From the NCBI GenBank assembly GCA_958452935.1, contig CAUDVX010000009.1:1-60602 (forward strand): a stretch of DNA of 60,602 bases. Direction: 5' to 3'. The stretch is from an uncultured Collinsella sp. GTDB taxonomy: Bacteria > Actinomycetota > Coriobacteriia > Coriobacteriales > Coriobacteriaceae. The notes beneath the pieces were generated by a model. That model was not told the DNA's origin. It did not search any database and worked only from the letters and a program-made list of their open reading frames with translations. Below are positions 49,234-57,313 of this stretch, piece by piece. Numbering within the stretch: the stretch's first letter is position 1; the number at the start of each line of letters is the position of its first letter. Both the position numbers and the translations under genes were made by a program.

Positions 49234-50283
49234 ATGGACGTAACGTTCTCAACCTTCCTCGGCCAAATTGTGTCGAACCCAGTCCTTGCCGTCACCGTGA
49301 TTCTCGCGCTCGGCGCCATCTTCGTCAACGGATGGACCGACGCGCCCAACGCCATCGCGACCTGCGTCACTACGCGTTGCATGCCCGCCCGCGCCGCCAT
49401 TCTCATGAGCGCCGCATTCAACTTCTTGGGCGTGCTCATCATGACGCACTTTAACGCGAGCGTCGCCAACACCATCTCACATATCGTCGACTTTGGCGGA
49501 AACAGCACCATGGCGCTTGCGTGCCTCTGCGCGGCTCTGTTCTCCATTGTCGTCTACGGTGCCACGGCATCGCGTTTTGGCATCCCCACCTCGCAAAGCC
49601 ACAGTCTTATCGCCGGCCTGACCGGTGCCGCTATCGCCCTCGGCGGCGCGAACAGCGTCAACGTCCACGAGTGGATGAAGGTCATCTACGGCCTGGCGCT
49701 CTCCATCGGTCTGGGTTTTGTCATGGGCTGGATCCTGTGCAAACTCGTCTCGATTCTGTTTGCCGCCGCCAATAGGCGACGTGCAAACGTCTTCTTTAAA
49801 TACGCTCAGATCGCGAGCGCTGCGGCCATGAGCTTTATGCATGGCGCGCAGGATGGACAGAAGTTCATCGGCGTGCTCTTTCTAGGCGTGGCCTTCGCCA
49901 ACGGCCAGACCAGCGTCGGTGATGCCGGCATCCCCATCTGGATCATGTTGCTGTGCTCGGCCACCATGGGCATCGGCACCAGCGTGGGCGGCGAGCGCAT
50001 CATCAAGTCCGTCGGCCAGAGCATGGTCAAGCTCGAGAAGTATCAGGGATTCTCCGCCGACCTCGCGGGCGCCGCGAATCTGCTGCTTGCCACCCTTACC
50101 GGTATCCCCGTGTCCTCCACCCACATCAAGACCTGCGCCATCATGGGCGTCGGTGCCGTCAAGCGCCTTTCGGCCATCAACTTCGGCGTGGTCAAGGACA
50201 TGATGTTCACCTGGTTCTTCACCTTCCCCGCCTGCGGACTCATCAGCTTTGTCATGGCCAAGCTGTTCATGATGTTCATCTAG
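49234..50283 (+). CDS. Inorganic phosphate transporter, PiT family
   Basis: This low-affinity phosphate/cation symporter (349 aa, about 10 helices) has the PiT signatures FVNGWTDAPNAIATCVTTR near residue 32 and GIPVSSTHIKTCAIMGVG near 290, and the central GIPTSQSHSLIAGLTGA. ATG 49234 has only a weak GAGAAAG upstream. The DUF47 partner gene follows by 67 bp, the usual pair order. It lies 9 kb from the Pst high-affinity system. Confidence 0.93.
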   Translation: MDVTFSTFLGQIVSNPVLAVTVILALGAIFVNGWTDAPNAIATCVTTRCMPARAAILMSAAFNFLGVLIMTHFNASVANTISHIVDFGGNSTMALACLCAALFSIVVYGATASRFGIPTSQSHSLIAGLTGAAIALGGANSVNVHEWMKVIYGLALSIGLGFVMGWILCKLVSILFAAANRRRANVFFKYAQIASAAAMSFMHGAQDGQKFIGVLFLGVAFANGQTSVGDAGIPIWIMLLCSATMGIGTSVGGERIIKSVGQSMVKLEKYQGFSADLAGAANLLLATLTGIPVSSTHIKTCAIMGVGAVKRLSAINFGVVKDMMFTWFFTFPACGLISFVMAKLFMMFI

Positions 50284-50350
50284 TCAAACCGAGCGTCCAT
50301 CCGGACCGTAATACCTCGCCCACCCGACTTCGCCTCGAAAGGACCCACTC

Positions 50351-50974
50351 ATGGCAAAGAAACCCGATTCGTTCTACTTTGACAACTACGTCGCCTGCGC
50401 CGACCTTGCCGTCCAGGCTGCCGAGCTGCTCACCCAGATTTTCGAGAACTTCGATCCTGCGAAGATTCACGATATGCTCGACAAGATGCACGCGATCGAG
50501 CATGCGGCCGATAAGAAGCACCATGAGCTTGAGGACGCTCTGCTCACGGCCTTTATCACCCCGCTTGAGCGCGAGGACCTGGACCTGATGAGCTGCTCGC
50601 TCGACACCGTGCTCGATCGTATCGAGGGCGTCGTGCAGCGCGTCTACTTCACCAACATCCAGAGCATCCATCCCGATGCCATCGTGATCGCCCACAAGGT
50701 GACCGACGCCTGCCGCGCCATGAAGGACCTGATGGTCGAGCTGCCCAACTACCGCAAGTCCAAGACCCTGCGCGAACTCGTCATCCAGATCAACACGATT
50801 GAGTCCGAGGCCGACGAGCTCTACATCAACGCTATGCGCAACCTGCACGTCAACGGCAAGGACCCGCTCGAGGTCATCGCCTGGCGTGACGTTTACGCCT
50901 TCCTGGAGTACTGCGCTGACTGCTGTGAGAATGTGGCTGATGTTGTGGATTCGATTGTCATGAAGAACAGTTAA
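50351..50974 (+). CDS. DUF47/PhoU-like accessory protein of the Pit transporter
   Basis: This 207-aa all-helical protein is PhoU-like, with the metal-ligand pattern EHAADKKHHELEDALL and FITPLEREDLDLMSCSLDTVLDRIEGV. DUF47 proteins are encoded next to PiT transporters and are thought to regulate them. ATG 50351 follows CGAAAGGAC. It forms a two-gene unit with the PiT gene. The codon use is typical for the region up to its stop. Confidence 0.88.
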   Translation: MAKKPDSFYFDNYVACADLAVQAAELLTQIFENFDPAKIHDMLDKMHAIEHAADKKHHELEDALLTAFITPLEREDLDLMSCSLDTVLDRIEGVVQRVYFTNIQSIHPDAIVIAHKVTDACRAMKDLMVELPNYRKSKTLRELVIQINTIESEADELYINAMRNLHVNGKDPLEVIAWRDVYAFLEYCADCCENVADVVDSIVMKNS

Positions 50975-50979
50975 TTGGG

Positions 50980-51090
50980 GGTACGTGTCCCGGCGGTCGC
51001 GGGCCCGACCACTAATAACCTTTTTCACTCCGGCTGCAAGCAGAGTCGTTCAAAAGGGTATTAGTGGTCGGGCCCGCTCCCTTACGTACC
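50980..51090. repeat. 111-bp palindromic element after the DUF47 gene
   Basis: Outer arms GGTACGT/ACGTACC enclose 19-bp perfect arms (50999-51017 and 51059-51077) beginning GCGGGCCCGACC. The loop can pair further through CCTTTTT/CAAAAGGG. Sequence downstream shows lower G+C third positions. The sequence 51091-51243 holds no gene. Confidence 0.8.
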
Positions 51091-51255
51091 ACCATTGGAA
51101 ACTTTGGCTGATACTTTGAAAGCGATGGGGCTTTTGTTGGCAGGGCCTTGGGGCCCGATTGGAAACTTTGGGACCGCCTTAAACGTTTGGCTGAATGTTG
51201 CTTTGGGTACCCTTTTGCTTAGTTTTGGGTTGTTTTATTAGCTTTGGAGGCTCGT

Positions 51256-51786
51256 ATGGGGTATTTGGATTTGGCTCGGACTCGGTATTCTTGTCGTTCT
51301 TTTGAGGACCGTCCTGTTGAGCAGGCTGTGGTGGATGCTATTGTTGAGGCGGGGCGCATTGCTCCTTCTGCTTGTAATAATCATCCAACCCGTGTGATGG
51401 TGTTGGATACGCCTGAGCTTCTGGAGAAGGCTGCTGCTTGTCAGCCTCGGTTTGCTCGTGATGGGTCTATCTTTGGGGCTCCGCTTATCTTTCTTATTTG
51501 CAGCGTTACTGACGATGCTTGGGTGCGCCCTTATGACCAGATGAACTCCAGTGCCATCGACACCTCGATCGTCTGCGATCAGATGATGATGGAGGCCGAG
51601 GAGCAGGGCCTGGGTACGTGCTGGGTGTGCCATTTTAAGCCCGAGGTGGTCTGTGAGCAGTTCAGCCTGCCCGAGGGCATCTATCCCTATCACATGCTCG
51701 TCTGCGGCCATCCTGCCGACCATATCGCCGACCCCGAGCAACGCGAGGCCCGTACCATTCCCCTCCCCGACTTCCTCCTCAAGTAG
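51256..51786 (+). CDS. Nitroreductase family protein
   Basis: This 176-aa FMN-dependent oxidoreductase starts with the family N-terminus (LARTRYSCRSFEDRPV; FMN phosphate ligands Arg/Ser near residues 9-14) and has GRIAPSACNNHP and a late EQGLGTCWVCHF. ATG 51256 follows GGAGG. Codons end mainly in T or G up to about residue 95 (near 51540), then mainly in C, like the neighbours. The protein reads as normal throughout, so this looks like recombination between divergent alleles. The substrate is unknown. Confidence 0.88.
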   Translation: MGYLDLARTRYSCRSFEDRPVEQAVVDAIVEAGRIAPSACNNHPTRVMVLDTPELLEKAAACQPRFARDGSIFGAPLIFLICSVTDDAWVRPYDQMNSSAIDTSIVCDQMMMEAEEQGLGTCWVCHFKPEVVCEQFSLPEGIYPYHMLVCGHPADHIADPEQREARTIPLPDFLLK

Positions 51787-51833
51787 ATTTTTAGTACATG
51801 CCTTAAATCTACCTTTGACCGCTCACCGGTTCG

Positions 51834-51877
51834 CCGAGTTCTGTGCCCTCAAACGCAGGACTCGGCGTTTTGTTTTG
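51834..51877 (+). terminator. Terminator after the nitroreductase gene
   Basis: Arms CGCCGAGT/ACTCGGCG with a G-C pair each side and a 16-nt loop are followed by TTTTGTTTTG. Confidence 0.8.
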
Positions 51878-51894
51878 CAGACTGCGTACAGCCA

Positions 51895-51928
51895 CAAAAA
51901 AAGGACCCGCAAACTGCGGGCCCTTTCT
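51895..51928 (-). terminator. Terminator after divIVA
   Basis: Arms AAAGGGCCCGCA/TGCGGGTCCTTT (one wobble) around 2 nt are followed on the minus strand by TTTTTTTG. Confidence 0.85.
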
Positions 51929-51951
51929 AGGCGCTACATGATAGCTGGATG

Positions 51952-52629
51952 TTAGTCCAGGTCGTCGGCGGCGAAATTGTCAATCGGTGCGAAGGGATCG
52001 GCAACGGGGATAACCGGCTCGGCGACGGGCAGCGGCTCGGCAGCAGGAACGGTCACAGCCGGAGAAGCGGCGGAACCGACCGGCGTGGAAGCCATGAGAT
52101 CGGACGGGAAGGAGTTCTGAGCATCGTCCATGAAGTGCTGGATGAGCTTGAGGTACTCGGCCTTGAACTCCTCGCGGGAAGCCTTAAGACGGTCGATCTC
52201 CTCAAGCTCGGCCTGCTTCTCGGTCAGGGCCTGGCGGATGACCTCGCGGGCCTTGGCGTCGGCCTCGTTGCGGATACGGTCGGCGTTCTCGTTGGCATCG
52301 TTGACGATGCCCTCGGCGGTCTGCTGGGCAGCAATCAGGGCAGCGGAAATCTGGCGCTCCTGAGCGGAGAAGTCGGGTGCAGGAGCGGCGACGGGCGCGG
52401 CAGGGACGGCCTGAGCGGCAGCATCCTGAGCCTGAACGAGCTGGGCCTGCGTATCGGCGAGCTGCTGCTCGGTGGCAGTCAGACGACCCTTAAGATCGAC
52501 GATCTTGGCGAGCATGGCGTCGACCTCGGAGGACAGGGTCTCCAGGAAGACGTCGACCTCGGCGGGATCGTAGCCGCGCTTGGCCTCAGAGAAGGTCTGA
52601 GCCTGAATGTCAGCAGGGGTAATAGCCAT
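51952..52629 (-). CDS. DivIVA-domain protein
   Basis: This 225-aa coiled-coil protein has a DivIVA N-terminal domain (MAITPADIQAQTFSEAKRGYDPAEVDVFLETL; membrane-curvature-binding loop around residues 15-20), a long coiled coil at about 35-145 and an Ala/Pro/Val-rich tail ending FAADDLD. DivIVA and Wag31-type proteins mark cell poles or division sites and steer peptidoglycan synthesis. It is the last gene of the ftsZ-to-divIVA run and has a terminator. Confidence 0.9.
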   Translation of the reverse strand: MAITPADIQAQTFSEAKRGYDPAEVDVFLETLSSEVDAMLAKIVDLKGRLTATEQQLADTQAQLVQAQDAAAQAVPAAPVAAPAPDFSAQERQISAALIAAQQTAEGIVNDANENADRIRNEADAKAREVIRQALTEKQAELEEIDRLKASREEFKAEYLKLIQHFMDDAQNSFPSDLMASTPVGSAASPAVTVPAAEPLPVAEPVIPVADPFAPIDNFAADDLD

Positions 52630-52691
52630 AACAAGTTCTCCTTTATCTTCGCCTTGGCGCCGTGCGCCCGACGTGAGTTACTAAGCCAGTT

Positions 52692-52973
52692 TTATATGAG
52701 TATACCTATAAGAAGTTGCAGAACCAGCTTCTGCACCAACTGCAACGCAATAATCGCAACGACCGGTGAAAAATCGACGCCGCCCATGGGCGGAATAAAC
52801 CGGCGGAACAAATTGAGCCACGGGCCGCACACGCTATCGAGAACAACGGCGATATCCTGTAGCAATCCGCCCTGTTTCATAGGGATCCACGTCATAAGGC
52901 AGTAGACAACGATGAGCGTGGAGTAGAAGTTGAACAGCGTATTGACCAGCTGGACAATGGTGTAGATGTTGAT
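52692..52973 (-). CDS. YggT family membrane protein (YlmG-like), non-canonical start
   Basis: The YggT/YlmG family has two helices linked by a loop and is linked to division and cell-envelope assembly. Read from the ATC at 52973 the 93-aa product begins NIYTIVQLVNTLFNFYST, which is the expected first helix, and ends in a second helix. There is no ATG, GTG or TTG before codon 26. The site GAGGAG lies 6 nt before this ATC, or directly before an ATT at 52979. Starting at the ATG 52895 would delete helix 1. The gene follows sepF by 15-21 bp. The start could also be a sequence error. Confidence 0.75.
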   Translation of the reverse strand: MNIYTIVQLVNTLFNFYSTLIVVYCLMTWIPMKQGGLLQDIAVVLDSVCGPWLNLFRRFIPPMGGVDFSPVVAIIALQLVQKLVLQLLIGILI

Positions 52974-52994
52974 GAGAATCTCCTCGTCTTGTCT

Positions 52995-53720
52995 TTACTT
53001 AAGGTAGCCGTCGGCACGGAGCTTGTTGAGGTCCGAATCCTTGACCTCGCAACCGGCGGGCAGCACCATAAACACGCGATCGCCAACCTCTTTAACGGTG
53101 GCACCCAGGCCGCAGGCAAACCCGTAAGAGAAGTCCAGGACGCGCTTGGCGACCTCGGTACGAACGCCCACAAAAATCAGCGCGACAGGCTGCTTGGTGC
53201 GCACGCGGCGCACGACGGTCTCCACGTCGTCATAGCTCTCGGGGCGCAGGACATAGGCCGGCAGCTGCGGCGTAGCGTTGATGATGTTGCTCGCATACGC
53301 CGAGGCATCGCTCGGTGAGGGAGCAGGTGCGGGGGCAGCAGCGCGGGCACGCGTGCTCTCGGCGTAGCTCGACGGCGTGTCGTAGGCACCGGGACGATAA
53401 CCGCCCGCAACCGTCTCCTGCGAGCGCGATGGCGGGTTGTAGGTCGTAGCATGGCGAGAATCGTCGCCGACCAGCTGACCGGAGCGCGTGTACACGGCCA
53501 CCGACTCGGCCTCGCCGCGGCGCGTCTGACCCAACAGGCCGTTGCTCGGCTCATCCTGGGTGTAGAAGCCCTCGCCCGAGGCACCGCTGTAACCGTTGTT
53601 CTGGTAGCCGTCGTCATAGCCATCATCGTAGCCGTAGTCGTCGTCCTGACCATAACCCTGGTCGTAACCCTGCTGGCCGCCCAGGTGCATCTTATTTTTA
53701 ATCTCGTCAAGGAAGCCCAT
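52995..53720 (-). CDS. sepF: Cell division protein SepF
   Basis: SepF anchors FtsZ to the membrane in Gram-positive division. The 241-aa product starts with the short amphipathic helix MGFLDEIKNKM, followed by a long Gly/Tyr/Asp-rich linker (residues ~15-60), and ends with the SepF core (residues ~160-235) with YVLRPESYDDVETVVRRVRTKQPVALIFVG and FSYGFACGLGATVKEVGDRVFMVLP. ATG 53720 follows GAGAGG. It lies between yggS and yggT on the same strand. Confidence 0.92.
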   Translation of the reverse strand: MGFLDEIKNKMHLGGQQGYDQGYGQDDDYGYDDGYDDGYQNNGYSGASGEGFYTQDEPSNGLLGQTRRGEAESVAVYTRSGQLVGDDSRHATTYNPPSRSQETVAGGYRPGAYDTPSSYAESTRARAAAPAPAPSPSDASAYASNIINATPQLPAYVLRPESYDDVETVVRRVRTKQPVALIFVGVRTEVAKRVLDFSYGFACGLGATVKEVGDRVFMVLPAGCEVKDSDLNKLRADGYLK

Positions 53721-53780
53721 GGTTGTGTCCTCTCGCGGTTTAGTGCAGGCGCTCTGATAATCAGTGCGCACTTCAGAGCC

Positions 53781-54518
53781 TTATTTTACTGCAAACTCCG
53801 GGCTAAATACTACCCTGCCCAGGCGAACGAGCGTAGAGCCTTCCTCAAGGGCAGGCTCAAAGTCCTCGCTCATGCCGCAGGAAAGTTCGGGCAGGCTCAG
53901 GTCGGAGTGCGTCGCCTCAAGCTCATCCCTTAGTTCGCGAAGTCCGGCAAAAGTGCGGCGCGCCACATTCTTATTCCCCCGGGGCGCCATAGTCATAAGG
54001 CCCTGCACACAAATTCCCTCAAGCTCCGCAAGCTCACCTGCGGCGTCTCGGACCTCGTCGGGCGAAAAGCCGCCCTTGGACTCCTCGCCGCTCACATTGA
54101 CCTCGATCAGCACGCGCTGGGGGCCGGAGAGCTCGCCCGCCTCAATCTTGCGGACCGCACGGCTCGAGATGGCCTGAGCCAAATGCAGCGAGCTTACCGA
54201 ATGAATCAGCTCGGCCGAGCCCAGAACCGCATTGATCTTGTTGGTCTGCAGGTTGCCGATCATATCGAAGCGCACCTCGGGTAGCTCCGGATGCTCTACG
54301 AGGCCCGCAAGCTTGCGAACGAGCTCCTGCGGGCGGTTCTCGGCAAAATGGCGATACCCCGCCTGAATAGCGGCAACGGTCTCATCAACGCCAACAGTCT
54401 TGGAGACGGCAATCAGGCGCGCGGCATCGTGGGGACGGCCCGCGCAATCGAGTGCTGCATAAAAACGTTCGAGAATCTGCTCGCGGCGAGCGCGTATCAA
54501 GTCCAAATAGTTATCCAT
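53781..54518 (-). CDS. YggS family PLP-binding protein
   Basis: This 245-aa PLP homeostasis protein of the YggS/PLPBP type has LIAVSKTV near residue 35 (PLP lysine) and GICVQGLMTMAPRGNKNVARRTF and SCGMSEDFEPALEEGSTLVRLGRVVF at the C-terminus. It has no known catalytic function and keeps PLP levels balanced. ATG 54518 follows GGAGG. In many Gram-positives it precedes sepF in the division cluster, and here it does so by 60 bp. Confidence 0.9.
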   Translation of the reverse strand: MDNYLDLIRARREQILERFYAALDCAGRPHDAARLIAVSKTVGVDETVAAIQAGYRHFAENRPQELVRKLAGLVEHPELPEVRFDMIGNLQTNKINAVLGSAELIHSVSSLHLAQAISSRAVRKIEAGELSGPQRVLIEVNVSGEESKGGFSPDEVRDAAGELAELEGICVQGLMTMAPRGNKNVARRTFAGLRELRDELEATHSDLSLPELSCGMSEDFEPALEEGSTLVRLGRVVFSPEFAVK

Positions 54519-54568
54519 TGCCAATCGCCTCCGCAGACAGCCAAACTAGTAGTCCCATGCTAACGCAA

Positions 54569-54604
54569 GAGCGCGGCCTCGCATGTGCAAGGCCGCGCTC
54601 ACTT
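54569..54604 (-). terminator. Terminator after phoU
   Basis: Arms GAGCGCGGCCT/AGGCCGCGCTC are followed on the minus strand by TTGCGTT, a weak U tract. Confidence 0.6.
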
Positions 54605-54638
54605 AGGTATTTACAATCTTTCGACGAACGGGGCCGCC

Positions 54639-55496
54639 CTACTCCTCGTCGTCCTCGGCGTCGTCCTCGTCCTCGAGGTGCTCGAGCAGGTAGCGGAGAC
54701 CCTCGCTCACCTCGTTAGCGGGCACTTTGGCAACATAGTGTGCATCGACGGCAGGCCTCATGATGACACCCTCGCCCGAAGGCACGCGCATGCTCTCAAG
54801 CTCATCCTCGTCCGTACGGGCGATATCGCCGGCAGTCATACGCTGTCCGGTCAAAAGGAAGGTCAGACGGCAGGCGGCATCGATCGAAATCGAGGCGATA
54901 CGATCGAGGTAGCGCGAGACCATGATGGCGCGGCGCAGGTCGTCATAGTTGCTGTCGTCGTCCATAAAATCGCCCGTGTCCATGCGGTTAAAGGTGCGGA
55001 AGAACTTCTCGTACGCCGCATGCACCGGCTCGTCCTCGCCGGCCAGGTTGCAGATGATGGACATGTCGTTGGTGACGAGCGCAGAAAGTGACGAACCCAG
55101 CACCTGGTAAACAGCCTCGGCCTCGGCCTCGACCGTAGCGACGAGTTCTTGGGGCAGCGAGATGTCGGCCTTGACCATGTGACGCGTGGCGCGGCAGACC
55201 TGGCGAACCTTATCGGTCATGCGCTGCAGGTTAAAGTCGACGTAGATGATCGTCTGCAGCAAGCGGAAGTCGGAGGCGACCGGCGACTGCGTAGCGATCA
55301 GGTTGTAGCACACGGCCTCCAAGTTGGCGCAGCGCGCATCGATCGAGAGCGTGCGCTTCTTGGTCTTGGTGGCGAGCTTGCGATCGTCGGTCACATAGGC
55401 CTTCACGGCGTCGTGAAGCGCCAGGTCTACAGCCTCGTAGATGCTCAGCATCTCGTGACGGGCTTCGATGAGCTGACGGGAAAACAGTTTGCGCAT
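54639..55496 (-). CDS. phoU: Phosphate uptake regulator PhoU
   Basis: PhoU dampens phosphate import and phosphate-starvation signalling by interacting with Pst and the sensor kinase. This 285-aa copy has two PhoU repeats (about 5-95 and 130-215) with the metal-binding pattern in MLSIYEAVDLALHDAV and DRIASISIDAACRLTFLLTG. About 60 extra residues at the C-terminus end in an acidic tail (EDEDDAEDDEE). It is the last gene of the pst operon, 92 bp after pstB. Confidence 0.9.
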   Translation of the reverse strand: MRKLFSRQLIEARHEMLSIYEAVDLALHDAVKAYVTDDRKLATKTKKRTLSIDARCANLEAVCYNLIATQSPVASDFRLLQTIIYVDFNLQRMTDKVRQVCRATRHMVKADISLPQELVATVEAEAEAVYQVLGSSLSALVTNDMSIICNLAGEDEPVHAAYEKFFRTFNRMDTGDFMDDDSNYDDLRRAIMVSRYLDRIASISIDAACRLTFLLTGQRMTAGDIARTDEDELESMRVPSGEGVIMRPAVDAHYVAKVPANEVSEGLRYLLEHLEDEDDAEDDEE

Positions 55497-55588
55497 GGTT
55501 CACTCCAATCAGTTGGGTGCGGTCATGCCGCCCGCACAGTGAATACGCACCGGACCAGGTCCGATCGGCTTGGGACTAGTCGCACCGA

Positions 55589-56392
55589 TCAGCCAAAGCG
55601 GCCGGTGATATAGTCTTCCGTCCGTGAATCCACCGGGCTGGTGAAGATCGCGTCGGTTTGACCATACTCGATGAGCGTGGCGGGCTCGCCGGCAACTTCC
55701 TGCAAGAAAAATGCGGTGTAGTCGCTAATACGAGCGGCCTGCTGCATAGAATGCGTGACGATGATGATCGTCATCTCGGGCGCCAGCTCGGCCATCAGAT
55801 CCTCGACCTTGGAGACGGACGTGGGGTCGATGGCGGAGCAGGGCTCGTCCATCAGAAGGACATCGGGCTGCACCGCAAGCACACGCGCAATGCACAGACG
55901 CTGCTGCTGACCGCCCGAGAGCGCCAAACCGTCCTTGTTGAGCTGATTGGATACCTCTTTCCAGAGGTTGGCGCGCTTGAGCGATTCTTCCACGATGTCA
56001 TCGAGGTCGCTTTTGCTAGTCACGCCCTGCAGACGAGGGCCAAAAGCGACATTCTCGTAGATGGATTTGGGAAACGGGTTGGGCTGCTGAAAGATCATGC
56101 CCACGCGGCGGCGAAGGTCGACCGGGTCGACGCCCTCGGCATAGATATCGTTGCCGTCGAGCGTCATGGTGCCCTCGACGCGGGTGCCCTCGATAAGGTC
56201 GTTCATACGGTTGATGCAGCGCAAAAACGTCGATTTGCCGCAGCCCGAAGGACCGATAAACGAGGTGATGGCGTTTTTGGCGATGTTGAGGTCGAGCCCC
56301 GTCAGCGCATGAAAGTCACCGTACCAAAAGTTGAAATCCTTGGCCGTGATGGCCGCTTGCTCCGGCGTGGGAGCGGACTGATAGACGGACAT
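55589..56392 (-). CDS. pstB: Phosphate ABC transporter ATP-binding protein
   Basis: PstB is the ATPase of the high-affinity phosphate importer (267 aa). Walker A is FIGPSGCGKST near residue 43, the signature is LSGGQQQRLCIARVLA and Walker B is VLLMDEPCSAIDP. The start is ATG 56392. It lies 12 bp after pstA. The motif set (RINRMNDLIEGTRVEGTM after Walker A) is PstB-specific. Confidence 0.95.
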   Translation of the reverse strand: MSVYQSAPTPEQAAITAKDFNFWYGDFHALTGLDLNIAKNAITSFIGPSGCGKSTFLRCINRMNDLIEGTRVEGTMTLDGNDIYAEGVDPVDLRRRVGMIFQQPNPFPKSIYENVAFGPRLQGVTSKSDLDDIVEESLKRANLWKEVSNQLNKDGLALSGGQQQRLCIARVLAVQPDVLLMDEPCSAIDPTSVSKVEDLMAELAPEMTIIIVTHSMQQAARISDYTAFFLQEVAGEPATLIEYGQTDAIFTSPVDSRTEDYITGRFG

Positions 56393-56404
56393 GGGACTCC
56401 TTAA

Positions 56405-57310
56405 CTAGCGGCGTTTGCGCGACAGATAACGCGCAAACAGGTTGAAGGCCAGAATAATCGCCATCAGCAAAAGCGCAGTGCCGTAGGCTGCGTTCATGTT
56501 GATGCCGTCATTGGCAAGCAGATACAGGTGAACGGTCATGGGACGACCGGAATCGAGCGGCGAAATAGGCAGGTTGATGGCCTGACCCATGGTGTAGAGC
56601 ACCACGGCGGTCTCGCCGATGGCGCGGCCGATGGCAAGCACGATGCCGGTGGCGATGCGGCCAAAAGCCGAAGGAAGCACGATCTTGGAGACGACCTGCC
56701 ACTTGGTGGCACCCAGGCCATATGCACCCCAACGGATATAGCGCGGAACGGCGCGGATTGCCTCCTCGGTGGTACGCATGACAATAGGCAGCATCAGAAG
56801 TGCCAGCGCCAGGGCGGCCGAGACCATCGAAAGGCCCAGACCCATAGCCTCGACAAACAAGGCGTAGCCAAAGAGGCCCATAACGATGGAGGGCACCGAG
56901 GCCAGGGCATCGGCAGCATAGCGAATGATGTCGACGACCTTGCCCTGTTTGGCGTACTCGGCCAGATAGACCGCAGCCAGGACGGCAACCGGCGTGCAGA
57001 TGAGCATGGCGAGCGCCGTCACGTAGATGGTCGAGACGATCGTGGGCCAAATGCCGCCCTCGGCGTTGACGCCCTGCGGCCAGCCGAAGATAAAGTCGAG
57101 CGAGATATGCGGCAGGCCGTTGATGACCACGTAGGCGATGATGGCGATCAGCACCAGCGTGGTGATATAGGCCGCGGCGCGAAACACGCCGAGCATGATC
57201 TTGTTGGACAGATCCTTGTTGATGCGGCCCTTCTTGCCATGGGAAAGGGCACGCTTGATGCGCTCACGCGACGAGGTCGTATCGACCGTCGTGTCAACGG
57301 AATCGGACAT
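56405..57310 (-). CDS. pstA: Phosphate ABC transporter permease PstA
   Basis: PstA is one half of the phosphate channel (301 aa, about six helices). A long cytoplasmic N-terminus (~30 aa) precedes TM1, and the EAA loop is RAVPRYIRWGAYGLGATKWQVVSKIVLPSA. It lies 3 bp after pstC and 12 bp before pstB. The start ATG 57310 gives MSDSVDTTVD. Confidence 0.93.
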   Translation of the reverse strand: MSDSVDTTVDTTSSRERIKRALSHGKKGRINKDLSNKIMLGVFRAAAYITTLVLIAIIAYVVINGLPHISLDFIFGWPQGVNAEGGIWPTIVSTIYVTALAMLICTPVAVLAAVYLAEYAKQGKVVDIIRYAADALASVPSIVMGLFGYALFVEAMGLGLSMVSAALALALLMLPIVMRTTEEAIRAVPRYIRWGAYGLGATKWQVVSKIVLPSAFGRIATGIVLAIGRAIGETAVVLYTMGQAINLPISPLDSGRPMTVHLYLLANDGINMNAAYGTALLLMAIILAFNLFARYLSRKRR

Positions 57311-57313
57311 AGC

